Below are positions 7,489 through 15,614 of a DNA stretch of 35,698 nt, one piece after another. A program made the translations under genes and the position numbers. The stretch covers positions 1-35,698 of the forward strand of contig WRJO01000010.1 in the NCBI GenBank assembly GCA_009778545.1, read 5' to 3'. Position 1 is the stretch's first letter. Each line of letters opens with the position of its first letter. Origin of the DNA: Treponema sp. Its GTDB lineage: Bacteria; Spirochaetota; Spirochaetia; Treponematales; Breznakiellaceae. Below the pieces are notes generated by a model. That model worked only from the letters and a program-made list of their open reading frames with translations. It made no database searches and was not told the DNA's origin.

Positions 7489-8259
7489 TTGGTCAAGCTG
7501 GAAATTCAGAATCTTACCCATGTCTATAACCGGCAGGAGGTGCTTCACGATCTGAACTTTGCCGTAAACGACGGGGAGTTTCTCTCGATTCTGGGCCCTT
7601 CCGGCTGCGGCAAAACGACGATTCTGCGGATTCTGATCGGCCTCTTGCCGCCAACGTCGGGGCGGATCATCAAAGACGGCATCGACATTACCGGCCTGCC
7701 TGCGTCAAAGCGCAACATGGGAATCGTCTTTCAGAACTACGCCCTGTTTCAGAATATGAGCGTGCTTGGCAATGTGCAATACGCGCTGAAATTCAACAGG
7801 GAGCTGAAGGACCGTTCGCGGGAAATCGCGGAAAACATTATTGGACATGTGGGCTTAAGCGAACACATCGGCAAAAAGCCCTGGAAGCTTTCCGGCGGCC
7901 AGCAGCAGCGGGTCGCCATCGCCCGGACGCTGGCCTGCAACCCGGAAATCATTCTCTTTGACGAGCCGATGTCCGCGCTGGATGCGGCGACGCGGCTGTC
8001 GCTGCGCAGCGAGATAAAACGCATACAGAAGCAGTTTCGTACCACCATGATCTACATAACCCACGACCAGGAAGAGGCATTTGCCCTTTCCGACCGCATC
8101 ATGGTGATGGATCACGGAATGATTCAGCAATTGGACTCGCCCGATGCGATTATTGCCAATCCTGCCAATGACTATATCCGTGAATTTGTTATCGAAAACC
8201 TCCGCATAAAAATCGATTCGCTGGCCAGATACATCCGGCCGGGGGCGGTGCCGCAATGA
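7489..8259 (+). CDS. ABC transporter ATP-binding protein
   Basis: Energises the importer encoded around it. Walker A is GPSGCGKTT (residues 36-44), the Q-loop lies in GIVFQNYALFQNMSV, the signature is LSGGQQQRVAIARTL, Walker B plus D-loop is IILFDEPMSALD, and the switch His is in YITHDQEEAFALSDR. The protein is 256 residues and lacks the long C-terminal TOBE domain of PotA/MalK. The start is chosen as TTG 7489, because AGGAGGG (7474-7480) lies eight bases before it and the protein then begins VKLEIQNLTHVYN as in the family; an upstream in-frame TTG at 7453 has no ribosome binding site. The stop overlaps the permease ATG (ATGA). Confidence 0.95.
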   Translation: MVKLEIQNLTHVYNRQEVLHDLNFAVNDGEFLSILGPSGCGKTTILRILIGLLPPTSGRIIKDGIDITGLPASKRNMGIVFQNYALFQNMSVLGNVQYALKFNRELKDRSREIAENIIGHVGLSEHIGKKPWKLSGGQQQRVAIARTLACNPEIILFDEPMSALDAATRLSLRSEIKRIQKQFRTTMIYITHDQEEAFALSDRIMVMDHGMIQQLDSPDAIIANPANDYIREFVIENLRIKIDSLARYIRPGAVPQ

Positions 8260-9872
8260 GCGCTGCGGCAGGAGTTATTCGGCATTATTCAGACAGCCGA
8301 TCGTACCTGATAAAGCTGATCCTGGGAATATTTCTCTTTATTGCCATAATTCTCCCGTTGGGAACAATGCTCCTGAACATGACCGTTTCGGACATTTCCG
8401 CCGTTTTGCGAATGCCGAGGTTCAGGGAATCGCTTTTCAATTCATTCTGCGCTGCAGCGGCGGCCACGGTCATTTCCATCGTTCTTGCGTGGGGCTTTGC
8501 CCTCTCTGTTTTCCGTTCCAATCTGCGCTTCCGGGAAATGTTTTCGGTTTTTGTCACCCTGCCCATGCTCATCCCGTCCATTTCCCACGGCATGGGACTC
8601 GTGCTGCTATTGGGGGCGAATGGAATAATTACCCGTATCTTCGGTTTGTCCGGCACGGTATATGGCTTTCACGGCATTGTATTGGGATCGATTTTTTATG
8701 CGTTTCCCGTGGCGTTCCTCATGCTTGCGGACATCCTAAAATACGAGGACGGTTCTCCGTACGAGGCCGCCGAAGTGCTGGGGATTCCCCGGAAGAACCA
8801 GTTCTTTTCAATTACTTTTCCCTATCTGCGAAAACCCCTCATCTCGGTGGTTTTTGCGGTGTTTACCCTGATCTTTACCGATTACGGCGTTCCTCTGATG
8901 GTCGGCGGAAGGTTCATAACCCTGCCGGTGCTGATGTACCAGGAGGTAATAGGCCTTTTGAATTTCAGCCGGGGCAGCGTGATCGGATCGTTCCTCCTTA
9001 TTCCGGCAGTTGTCGCATTTTTGTTTGATGTCCTTAACCGCGACCGGGCGAATCAGGGGTTTGTCACTCATGAAAGGGTTAGAACGGAGAACAGGCTGCG
9101 GGATGCTGCCGCAGGTGGTTATGTGCTATTGACATGCTTCATCACCGCCCTGCCGGTAGCGGTTTTTGCCCTCCTAACTTTTATCAACAGCTATCCGGTG
9201 GACATGACCCTGTCGTTCCGCAACGCCGCAAGAACGATGAACATGGGCGCGGGGCGCTACTTCGCCAATTCGATTATCATCGCCGTCTGGGTTTCGGTTT
9301 TGGGAACGATCGTTTCATGGTTCACCGCTTATTTTACCGCCCGAATACCGGGCAAGTCTTCGCGGGTACTGCACCTTATTTCAATTACATCGCTGGCAAT
9401 TCCGGGACTGGTTCTGGGGCTTTCCTACGTGCTTTTTTTCAAAGGATCATTCATCTACGGCAGCCTTGCCATGCTGATCCTCGTTAACACGATTCACTTT
9501 ATGGCCTCTCCCTATCTTATGGCGTATAACTCTCTGGGAAAACTCAATATCAACCTTGAAGACGTAGGCCGCACGCTGGGCGTTGGCCGCTTCCGCATTA
9601 TCCGCGACGTGCTGATCCCCCAGACCAGATTGACCATTCTGGAAATGCTCTCCTACTTTTTTGTCAATTCCATGATGACCATTTCCGCAGTATCTTTTTT
9701 AAGCACCGTGCGGAACCGGCCTGTTTCCCTGATGATCACCCAGTTCGAGGCGCAGCTTTTCCTTGAGGGGGCGGCGTTTGTTTCCATCATGATTCTTGGC
9801 TGCAACCTGATCGTAAAATTCGCCGTTTATGCTGTCACCAAAATATATAACAGAAAAGGCGGACTCCAGTGA
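8256..9872 (+). CDS. ABC transporter permease, two-domain FbpB-like
   Basis: Inner-membrane channel of 538 residues, with two fused binding-protein-dependent permease domains and about twelve membrane helices. Each half has an EAA-type coupling loop: EAAEVLGIPRKNQFFSITFP in the first, DVGRTLGVGRFRIIRDVLIP in the second. The two-in-one design is usual for the ferric iron and 2-aminoethylphosphonate importers. The ATG overlaps the ATPase stop (ATGA). Its own stop overlaps the GTG start of the next gene (GTGA), so the cytidylyltransferase is translationally tied to the transporter. That coupling is the main argument that the transported molecule feeds the enzyme. Confidence 0.93.
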   Translation: MSAAAGVIRHYSDSRSYLIKLILGIFLFIAIILPLGTMLLNMTVSDISAVLRMPRFRESLFNSFCAAAAATVISIVLAWGFALSVFRSNLRFREMFSVFVTLPMLIPSISHGMGLVLLLGANGIITRIFGLSGTVYGFHGIVLGSIFYAFPVAFLMLADILKYEDGSPYEAAEVLGIPRKNQFFSITFPYLRKPLISVVFAVFTLIFTDYGVPLMVGGRFITLPVLMYQEVIGLLNFSRGSVIGSFLLIPAVVAFLFDVLNRDRANQGFVTHERVRTENRLRDAAAGGYVLLTCFITALPVAVFALLTFINSYPVDMTLSFRNAARTMNMGAGRYFANSIIIAVWVSVLGTIVSWFTAYFTARIPGKSSRVLHLISITSLAIPGLVLGLSYVLFFKGSFIYGSLAMLILVNTIHFMASPYLMAYNSLGKLNINLEDVGRTLGVGRFRIIRDVLIPQTRLTILEMLSYFFVNSMMTISAVSFLSTVRNRPVSLMITQFEAQLFLEGAAFVSIMILGCNLIVKFAVYAVTKIYNRKGGLQ

Positions 9873-10762
9873 ATCTGACGCGAACCCAGTTTAACGTACT
9901 GGTACTTCTGGAACGGGAACAGAATAAAAACCTGACCCGGCGGGATATTGCCTGTGTGACAGGCCTTTCGCCCGGGACGGTAAATAAAACGCTTTCCCAT
10001 CTGAGCGAAAGCGGCCTGATAAAAAACAACGGCCTGAGCGCTGCGGGGTATAAAGCCCTGGAGCCGTACCGCGTCAGACGTGCGGTTTTCGTCGCCGCCG
10101 GTTTTGGATCGCGGCTGGTTCCCATTACGCTTAACACGCCCAAGCCGCTGGTTCGCGTAAAGGGAGTGCGTATTATCGACACGCTGCTTGATGCGGTATG
10201 CGCTGCCGGCATTGAAGAAATTTTTATTGTCCGGGGATATTTCGGCGAGCAGTTCGATCAATTAAAATACAAATACCCAAGGATTCAGTTTCTGGAAAAC
10301 CCCCTGTACAACGAATCCAACAACATCTCTTCGATGATGTGCGCCCGCTTTCTGCTGCAGAATGCATATGTGCTGGAATCGGACCTGCTGCTCAACAAGG
10401 GCAGCCTGATAAGCAAATACCAGTACGCAAGCAACTACCTGGGCGTTCCAACCGAACGAAGCGACGACTGGTGCTTTGAAACAAAAGGCGGGATCATAAC
10501 CAAGGTACAGGTCGGCGGGCGCAACTGCCATCACATGTTCGGCATTTCCTACTGGAACCAGGCCGACGGCGCGAAGCTCGCCGATCACATCAAGCAGGTG
10601 TACGAAATGCCCGGCGGCAAGGAACGCTACTGGGACCTGGTTCCGCTGGAATACTTTATCAGGCACTATGCCGTAGAGGTGCGGGAATGTTCCTTTGAAG
10701 ACATCATAGAAGTCGATACGTTTAACGAGCTGAAAAATCTGGATGATACCTACCGGGTATAG
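9869..10762 (+). CDS. Winged-helix domain fused to LicC-like cytidylyltransferase
   Basis: Residues about 1-65 form a winged helix-turn-helix (RDIACVTGLSPGTVNKTLSHLSESGLIKNNGL). From about residue 72 on there is a nucleotidyltransferase of the LicC kind: AAGFGSRLVPITLNTPKPL is the GxGxR...PK nucleotide signature, followed by NPLYNESNNISSMMCAR, ESDLLLN, GISYWN, YWDLVPLEYF and IIEVDTFNEL. These match the CTP:phosphocholine cytidylyltransferase of pneumococci block by block. The related PntC of treponemes activates 2-aminoethylphosphonate. Predicted product: a CDP-linked choline, ethanolamine or aminoethylphosphonate. GTG start overlaps the permease stop. The HTH could make it a substrate-sensing regulator of its own operon. 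Substrate unproven. Confidence 0.85.
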   Translation: MNLTRTQFNVLVLLEREQNKNLTRRDIACVTGLSPGTVNKTLSHLSESGLIKNNGLSAAGYKALEPYRVRRAVFVAAGFGSRLVPITLNTPKPLVRVKGVRIIDTLLDAVCAAGIEEIFIVRGYFGEQFDQLKYKYPRIQFLENPLYNESNNISSMMCARFLLQNAYVLESDLLLNKGSLISKYQYASNYLGVPTERSDDWCFETKGGIITKVQVGGRNCHHMFGISYWNQADGAKLADHIKQVYEMPGGKERYWDLVPLEYFIRHYAVEVRECSFEDIIEVDTFNELKNLDDTYRV

Positions 10763-10806
10763 CCGGGCACTTGACAACAGCTATTGTGACGGACAATACT
10801 GTCTGA

Positions 10807-12060
10807 ATGAATCTCCCGCCGCTCTATATCGATCCCGGTACGGGAAGCATGCTTTTCACCATTGTTATTGGAGCGACGGCGGCAGTTTTTTTTGTATTCC
10901 GTGCGCTGGTCATTAAGGCAAAGGTCTTTTTTTCCGGCGGCAGGGCAAAACAAGGAGTGCAAAATACATTTGTCATTTATGCCGAAGACAAGCGTTATTG
11001 GACTCTTTTTAAACCAATAGCAGAAGAATTTGAAAAACGCGCAATCGAACTGCTGTATTTAACATCTTCTCCCGACGATCCGGTTTTTGATGCCGGTTAT
11101 CAAAGCATTAAGGCGGAGTGTTTGGGCGAAGGCAACAAAGCCTTTGCCCGGATCAATTTTCTTTCCGCCGACTTTGTTCTGTCCACCACGCCGGGGCTCG
11201 ATGTGTATCAGTGGAAGCGATCAAAAACAGTCAGGCACTACAGCCACATTTTCCATTCCGCCGATGAACCGGTCAAGTACGAATTGTTCGGCATTGACTA
11301 CTACGATTCAATTCTGGTAACCGGCGGCGAGCATCAGAAAAACGACATACGGAAACTTGAACAGGCGCGCAGGCTGCCGGAAAAACAGGTTGTCACCGTC
11401 GGATGCCCGTATCTGGATGAATACGCCGGAAAAATAGCGCAGCTGCCGAAAGAGGAAAATCATATTTTCACCGTCCTTGTTTCGCCGTCATGGGGCGCAT
11501 CCGCCCTGTTGTCCCGCTACGGCGAAAAGCTGCTCGATCCCCTGGCGGAAACCGGCTGGCGAATCATCGTGCGTCCGCATCCGCAGTCGCTGTCGGCTGA
11601 AAAGGAAATGATTGATTGGCTTTCTGGCAAATACCGGGAAAATCCCAATCTGGAATGGGACTATAGCCGCGAAAATATTATTTCACTTAACAAAGCGGAT
11701 ATTATGATCTCCGATTTTTCAGGGATTATGCTTGATTACATGTTTCTGCGGAACAAGCCGGTTATCTATGTGTCGCAGAACATGGATTTGCGTCCCTATG
11801 ACGCCCATATACTCTATGCTGATCAGGAAAAAATGTGGACGTTCAGAACGTTGAGAAAAGCAGGAATTGAGCTGCGACCCGAGCTATTTGACGATTTGCC
11901 GGGGTTTATCGCCAAAATCTCGGACGATGCATCCCTGGAACAGGCAATAGATGCAGTAAAAGCCGAAGCCTGGCATTACCGTGGCGAAGCAGGAAAACGT
12001 GTTGCCGATTTTATGATAGAAACTGTTAATGCAATCCATAACGGAGAACCTTTGGCATGA
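10807..12060 (+). CDS. CDP-glycerol glycerophosphotransferase-like protein
   Basis: Likely moves a phospho-alcohol from a CDP donor onto a glycan or lipid at the inner face of the membrane. The 417 residues start with the motif YIDPGTGS and one membrane helix (about 14-37). A TagB/TagF-like (Glyphos_transf) domain follows, with HYSHIFHSAD, VTVGCPYLDEY, VLVSPSWGASAL, IIVRPHPQS and ISDFSGIMLDYMFLRNKPVIY. The last matches the conserved SD-S---DY block of teichoic acid polymerases. The ATG at 10807 has no clear Shine-Dalgarno, so it may depend on read-through from the gene 44 bp upstream. The stop overlaps the next ATG. With a CDP-producing enzyme upstream, donor and transferase would be made together; which CDP compound is used is unknown. 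Confidence 0.82.
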   Translation: MNLPPLYIDPGTGSMLFTIVIGATAAVFFVFRALVIKAKVFFSGGRAKQGVQNTFVIYAEDKRYWTLFKPIAEEFEKRAIELLYLTSSPDDPVFDAGYQSIKAECLGEGNKAFARINFLSADFVLSTTPGLDVYQWKRSKTVRHYSHIFHSADEPVKYELFGIDYYDSILVTGGEHQKNDIRKLEQARRLPEKQVVTVGCPYLDEYAGKIAQLPKEENHIFTVLVSPSWGASALLSRYGEKLLDPLAETGWRIIVRPHPQSLSAEKEMIDWLSGKYRENPNLEWDYSRENIISLNKADIMISDFSGIMLDYMFLRNKPVIYVSQNMDLRPYDAHILYADQEKMWTFRTLRKAGIELRPELFDDLPGFIAKISDDASLEQAIDAVKAEAWHYRGEAGKRVADFMIETVNAIHNGEPLA

Positions 12061-14693
12061 TGAATTTCCTGTACACTCTTGTTATTTTTCCTGTTGAGCA
12101 AATATTAAGTTTCTGTTATGTCCTGTTTTTCCGAATTTTCAGGAGCCATGGCATTTCAATCATCGGCGTAAGCGCCGCAGTAAGCACGCTTGTTTTACCG
12201 ATTTATCTGATGGCGGAAAAGCAGCAGCAGGCTGAACGGGAAAAGCAAAAACAGATGAAGGGGGAAGTTGACAACATAAAAGCCGTTTTTAGGGGCGATA
12301 AACGGTATATGCTGCTTTCGACCCTGTACCGGCAGCATAATTACCATCCGGTTTACGCCCTTCGCAACAGCATCGATCTTTTTATCCAAATCCCTTTCTT
12401 TATAGCCGCATATCATTTTCTTCATAACCTGCCGCTGCTTAACGGACGCTCTTTTTTCCTGATAAAAGACCTGGGCGCCCCGGACGGACTTCTCTATGGA
12501 TTAAATCTCCTTCCTGTTCTGATGACGTTCATCAACTGCATTTCCGGGGCAATATACACAAAAGGGTTTCCCCTTAAAGATAAAATCCAGCTTTATGGAA
12601 TGGCGGCAGTATTTCTGGTTTTGCTCTACAATTCTCCGGCAGCTCTGGTACTGTACTGGACCTGCAATAATATATACAACCTGGTAAAAAACATTTTTTT
12701 AAAAATAAAGAACGCCAAAAGAATCATTACTGCCGCAGCTGCAATTTCTGCGGCAATATTGGCCGTGTACCTGTTCTTTTTTTACAAAAGTTCCTTTATA
12801 AGGCGTCTGTTTTTGACATGCCTTCCTGTTACCGCCCTGTTGTTTCCGGTCTGGAAACGCATTTGGAATTTTATCACGCAAAAAATTTCTGTAAAAAACA
12901 CCGCCCTGGAATTGACCGGCAGAACATTCTTTTTATCATCGCTCTCACTCTTTTTATTAATCGGCTTCGTTATTCCGTCCAACCTTATTGTTTCCGATGT
13001 TGCGGAATTTTCATTTCTTGAACACGGTTCTCCGTTGTCTTTCGTTGGTACAACGGTACTGCAATCGGCAGGCATATTACTCTGGCTTATCTGTATTTAT
13101 TTTCTGTCCAACAGGCGTGTAAGGATTATAATAACCGCTGTCTTAACTGTTGCATTAAGCACCTTTTTATTAAATACATTCATTTTTACCGGAAACTACG
13201 GCACCATGTTTCCCGATTTGGCATTCGACGGATTTACCGATGTTTCGATGAAGTTAAAAATTATTAATATAATTTCAATATTTTTGATCTGCCTTTTTAT
13301 CGCCGGTCTTTTGCTGATAAAAAAGAGAATGGTCATTCTGTCCCTGCAGGGTATTGTTGCTGCATCGCTGCTTTGTTTTGGATTTATCAATGCGGTAAAA
13401 ATTCAGGTAGGGCACAGGAAAGAGCAGCTTATCTCGGTTGAATCTTCTACAAGTCTTGAAAAAATAATAACCCTGTCACAAACAGGCAAAAATGTCCTTG
13501 TTATCGTTCTGGACATGGCTGCGCCCCGTTTTTTGCCCTACATCTTTGAAGAAAAGCCGGAATTGATTAAAAACTTCGATGGATTTGTTTTCTACCCGAA
13601 TACCGTATCATTTGGCCCCCAAACCATAATCGGAATGCCCTGTATCTTTGGCGGCTATTATTACTCTCCCCTGGAAATCCAAAAGCGGACCGGTGAATTG
13701 TTTCTGGACAAGTATTACGAATCCATGATGGTTCTGCCAAGAATTATGGCAGATGCCAATTTCCGGGTTACGGTACAGGACCAATCGGACATGGATAATT
13801 CACTGTATGATAAATATGATAATATTGATGTGCAGAATACCAAGGGAAAATATACAAGATATTTTTTGGGAGAATTCGGCGATCTCAGGCTGATGGATTA
13901 CCAAAAACAGCTTTATGCAAATTTCCTGCGTTTTTCCCTATTTAAAATCTCTCCCATGTTTTTCCGCAGAATAATTTATAATAACGGCGATTACCGTTCG
14001 GTTTTTATTGACACTGCCTATTCGCGTGCAGCAATAGGCAACTACACTTCTCTGTATTACATGCCCGACATCACGGAAGTAACAGACAAAAACGAGAATC
14101 ATTCCATATTGTTTGTCAATAACATGACTCATGTACCCGCTTTCATGGAAGCACCGGATTATGTTCCTTCAAATAATATTACCAATAAAGGGCAAGGCCC
14201 GTTTGCAAATGATGAATATTACCATTCCAACATGGCATCTTATTTGCTTCTTGCCAAATGGTTCGATTTCCTCAAAGAAAACAATGTTTATGACAATACG
14301 CGGATTATTATTGTTTCCGATCACGGAAACAATACAGTGTTCCCTGAAAGGGTTAATCTGCCGAATGGGAGAGAATTGGGGAAGCATAGCGCATTGCTCA
14401 TGGTTAAGGATTTTAATGCGAATTCTGAATTTGAGACAAATGATAGTTTCATGACCAATGCGGATGTGCCGTATATCGCAGTATCCGGGTTTGCAGAAAA
14501 GGTGATAAATCCTTTTAACGGCAAAGAACTTCCGGCAAGAGAAACAAATGATGCTACAGTAACCACAGGCGGCGGCACATCAATATTCAGCCAGAATAAA
14601 TACACCCTAAAAATAGGAAAAAACGAATGGCTCCATGTTCGGGACAATATCTATGACCCGGCAAACTGGAGCTCACCTACCATGGAAAAATAG
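12057..14693 (+). CDS. YidC/Oxa1-like membrane domain fused to sulfatase/phosphotransferase domain
   Basis: A single 878-residue frame in three parts. Residues about 1-220 match the five-helix YidC/Oxa1 core: ISIIGVSAAVSTLVLPIYLM, a charged hairpin (MAEKQQQAEREKQKQ), LYRQHNYHPV, LFIQIPFFIAAY and SPAALVLYWTCNNIYNL. Residues about 225-455 add further membrane helices. Residues about 479-860 are an alkaline-phosphatase-superfamily domain with D486 (VIVLD), probable nucleophile T523 (PQTIIGMP), H692 (NMTHVP), D755-H756 (SDHGN) and H777 (GKHS). LtaS, OpgB and EptA of this superfamily transfer phosphoglycerol or phosphoethanolamine outside the membrane. The groove arginine essential in YidC is Ser here, so insertase work is doubtful. 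ATG overlaps the previous stop. Confidence 0.83.
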   Translation: MMNFLYTLVIFPVEQILSFCYVLFFRIFRSHGISIIGVSAAVSTLVLPIYLMAEKQQQAEREKQKQMKGEVDNIKAVFRGDKRYMLLSTLYRQHNYHPVYALRNSIDLFIQIPFFIAAYHFLHNLPLLNGRSFFLIKDLGAPDGLLYGLNLLPVLMTFINCISGAIYTKGFPLKDKIQLYGMAAVFLVLLYNSPAALVLYWTCNNIYNLVKNIFLKIKNAKRIITAAAAISAAILAVYLFFFYKSSFIRRLFLTCLPVTALLFPVWKRIWNFITQKISVKNTALELTGRTFFLSSLSLFLLIGFVIPSNLIVSDVAEFSFLEHGSPLSFVGTTVLQSAGILLWLICIYFLSNRRVRIIITAVLTVALSTFLLNTFIFTGNYGTMFPDLAFDGFTDVSMKLKIINIISIFLICLFIAGLLLIKKRMVILSLQGIVAASLLCFGFINAVKIQVGHRKEQLISVESSTSLEKIITLSQTGKNVLVIVLDMAAPRFLPYIFEEKPELIKNFDGFVFYPNTVSFGPQTIIGMPCIFGGYYYSPLEIQKRTGELFLDKYYESMMVLPRIMADANFRVTVQDQSDMDNSLYDKYDNIDVQNTKGKYTRYFLGEFGDLRLMDYQKQLYANFLRFSLFKISPMFFRRIIYNNGDYRSVFIDTAYSRAAIGNYTSLYYMPDITEVTDKNENHSILFVNNMTHVPAFMEAPDYVPSNNITNKGQGPFANDEYYHSNMASYLLLAKWFDFLKENNVYDNTRIIIVSDHGNNTVFPERVNLPNGRELGKHSALLMVKDFNANSEFETNDSFMTNADVPYIAVSGFAEKVINPFNGKELPARETNDATVTTGGGTSIFSQNKYTLKIGKNEWLHVRDNIYDPANWSSPTMEK

Positions 14694-14695
14694 CA

Positions 14696-15541
14696 TCACT
14701 TTAGAACCAGGCGCGTCCCAAACTGATCGATCAGCACCAGCAGGCCCAAAGCCCCGGTGTAGATCGCAAAGCCCCACAGCGATTTTTCCCGCACAATTTT
14801 CAGCATCAGGCGCACGGCGAAAAAGCCGGTGACGGCGGCGCTTGCCGTGCCCGCGACAATCGCCGCCATGCCGATGCCCCCGCCGACTGACGCGCCGCCG
14901 CCCTTTGCAAATTTCGCCAGCTCTAAAACCAAAGCGCCGAGTATCGCCGGGATCGACAGGATAAACGAAAAGCGGGCGGCAAAATCCCTGTCCAGCCTGC
15001 GGAACAGCGCGCCGGACAGCGTCGCGCCGGAACGGGACACGCCGGGTATTACGGCGACGGCCTGCAAAAAACCGATGACCAGCGCGTCCAGCCAGTTCAT
15101 GGTATTTGCGGTTTTTCCACCGGCATCATCGGCATTGCCAGCAGCATCAGAGGCGCGCCTTGCCCGCCGGGACAATAATTCGGCGGATGCCAGCAGCGCC
15201 GCTGTAGCTAAAAAGGCAAAGCCCAGGAACCTGCCCGATTCAAAAGCCGCCTCAATGTGCTTTTTTAATACAAGGGCAAAGATCACAGCCGGAACAGTGG
15301 CGATTATCAAATATGCGGTAAGGGGCTGGAACAATTTTTTCAGAATGGAGAGAACGTCCTTCCACAAGACCGCGAAAACGGCGGCAAGCGTCCCGATATG
15401 CAGCATGATGTCAAATAGCATCGTCGGTTCGGAAACCCCGAATATTTTTTGCAGAAGAACCAGATGCCCCGAACTGGAAACCGGCAGAAATTCAGTCAGC
15501 CCCTGAACCGCCCCCAATACTATTGCAGCAATTACGTCCAT
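14696..15541 (-). CDS. uppP: Undecaprenyl-diphosphatase UppP (BacA)
   Basis: Membrane phosphatase that recycles undecaprenyl pyrophosphate to the monophosphate lipid carrier for wall and surface glycan synthesis; also gives bacitracin tolerance. The 281 residues have the N-terminal motif GAVQGLTEFLPVSSSGHLVL and the second active-site motif PGVSRSGATLSGALFRR, with about eight membrane helices. An Ala-rich cytoplasmic segment (RRARRASDAAGNADDAGG) sits in the middle and is longer than usual. The gene faces the YidC-fusion gene, their stops being 2 bp apart with no visible terminator between. It is divergent from the gamma-glutamyl ligase gene. Confidence 0.96.
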   Translation of the reverse strand: MDVIAAIVLGAVQGLTEFLPVSSSGHLVLLQKIFGVSEPTMLFDIMLHIGTLAAVFAVLWKDVLSILKKLFQPLTAYLIIATVPAVIFALVLKKHIEAAFESGRFLGFAFLATAALLASAELLSRRARRASDAAGNADDAGGKTANTMNWLDALVIGFLQAVAVIPGVSRSGATLSGALFRRLDRDFAARFSFILSIPAILGALVLELAKFAKGGGASVGGGIGMAAIVAGTASAAVTGFFAVRLMLKIVREKSLWGFAIYTGALGLLVLIDQFGTRLVLK

Positions 15542-15614
15542 TGATTATACCTCATTTCTCATTTCTAATTCTGCTAGTCTATTCTTTTGAGCCTGATAAT
15601 GCTAGATTATAGCA

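Noticed and set aside
10763-10806. Promoter TTGACA with TACTGT before the glycerophosphotransferase-like gene
   Set aside because: The spacer is 20 bp and the -10 would fall almost on the ATG, leaving no leader; more likely chance within an operon.
14696-15541. uppP as part of the YidC-fusion operon
   Set aside because: It is on the opposite strand and converges on that operon, so it is not co-transcribed, though the lipid-carrier theme is similar.
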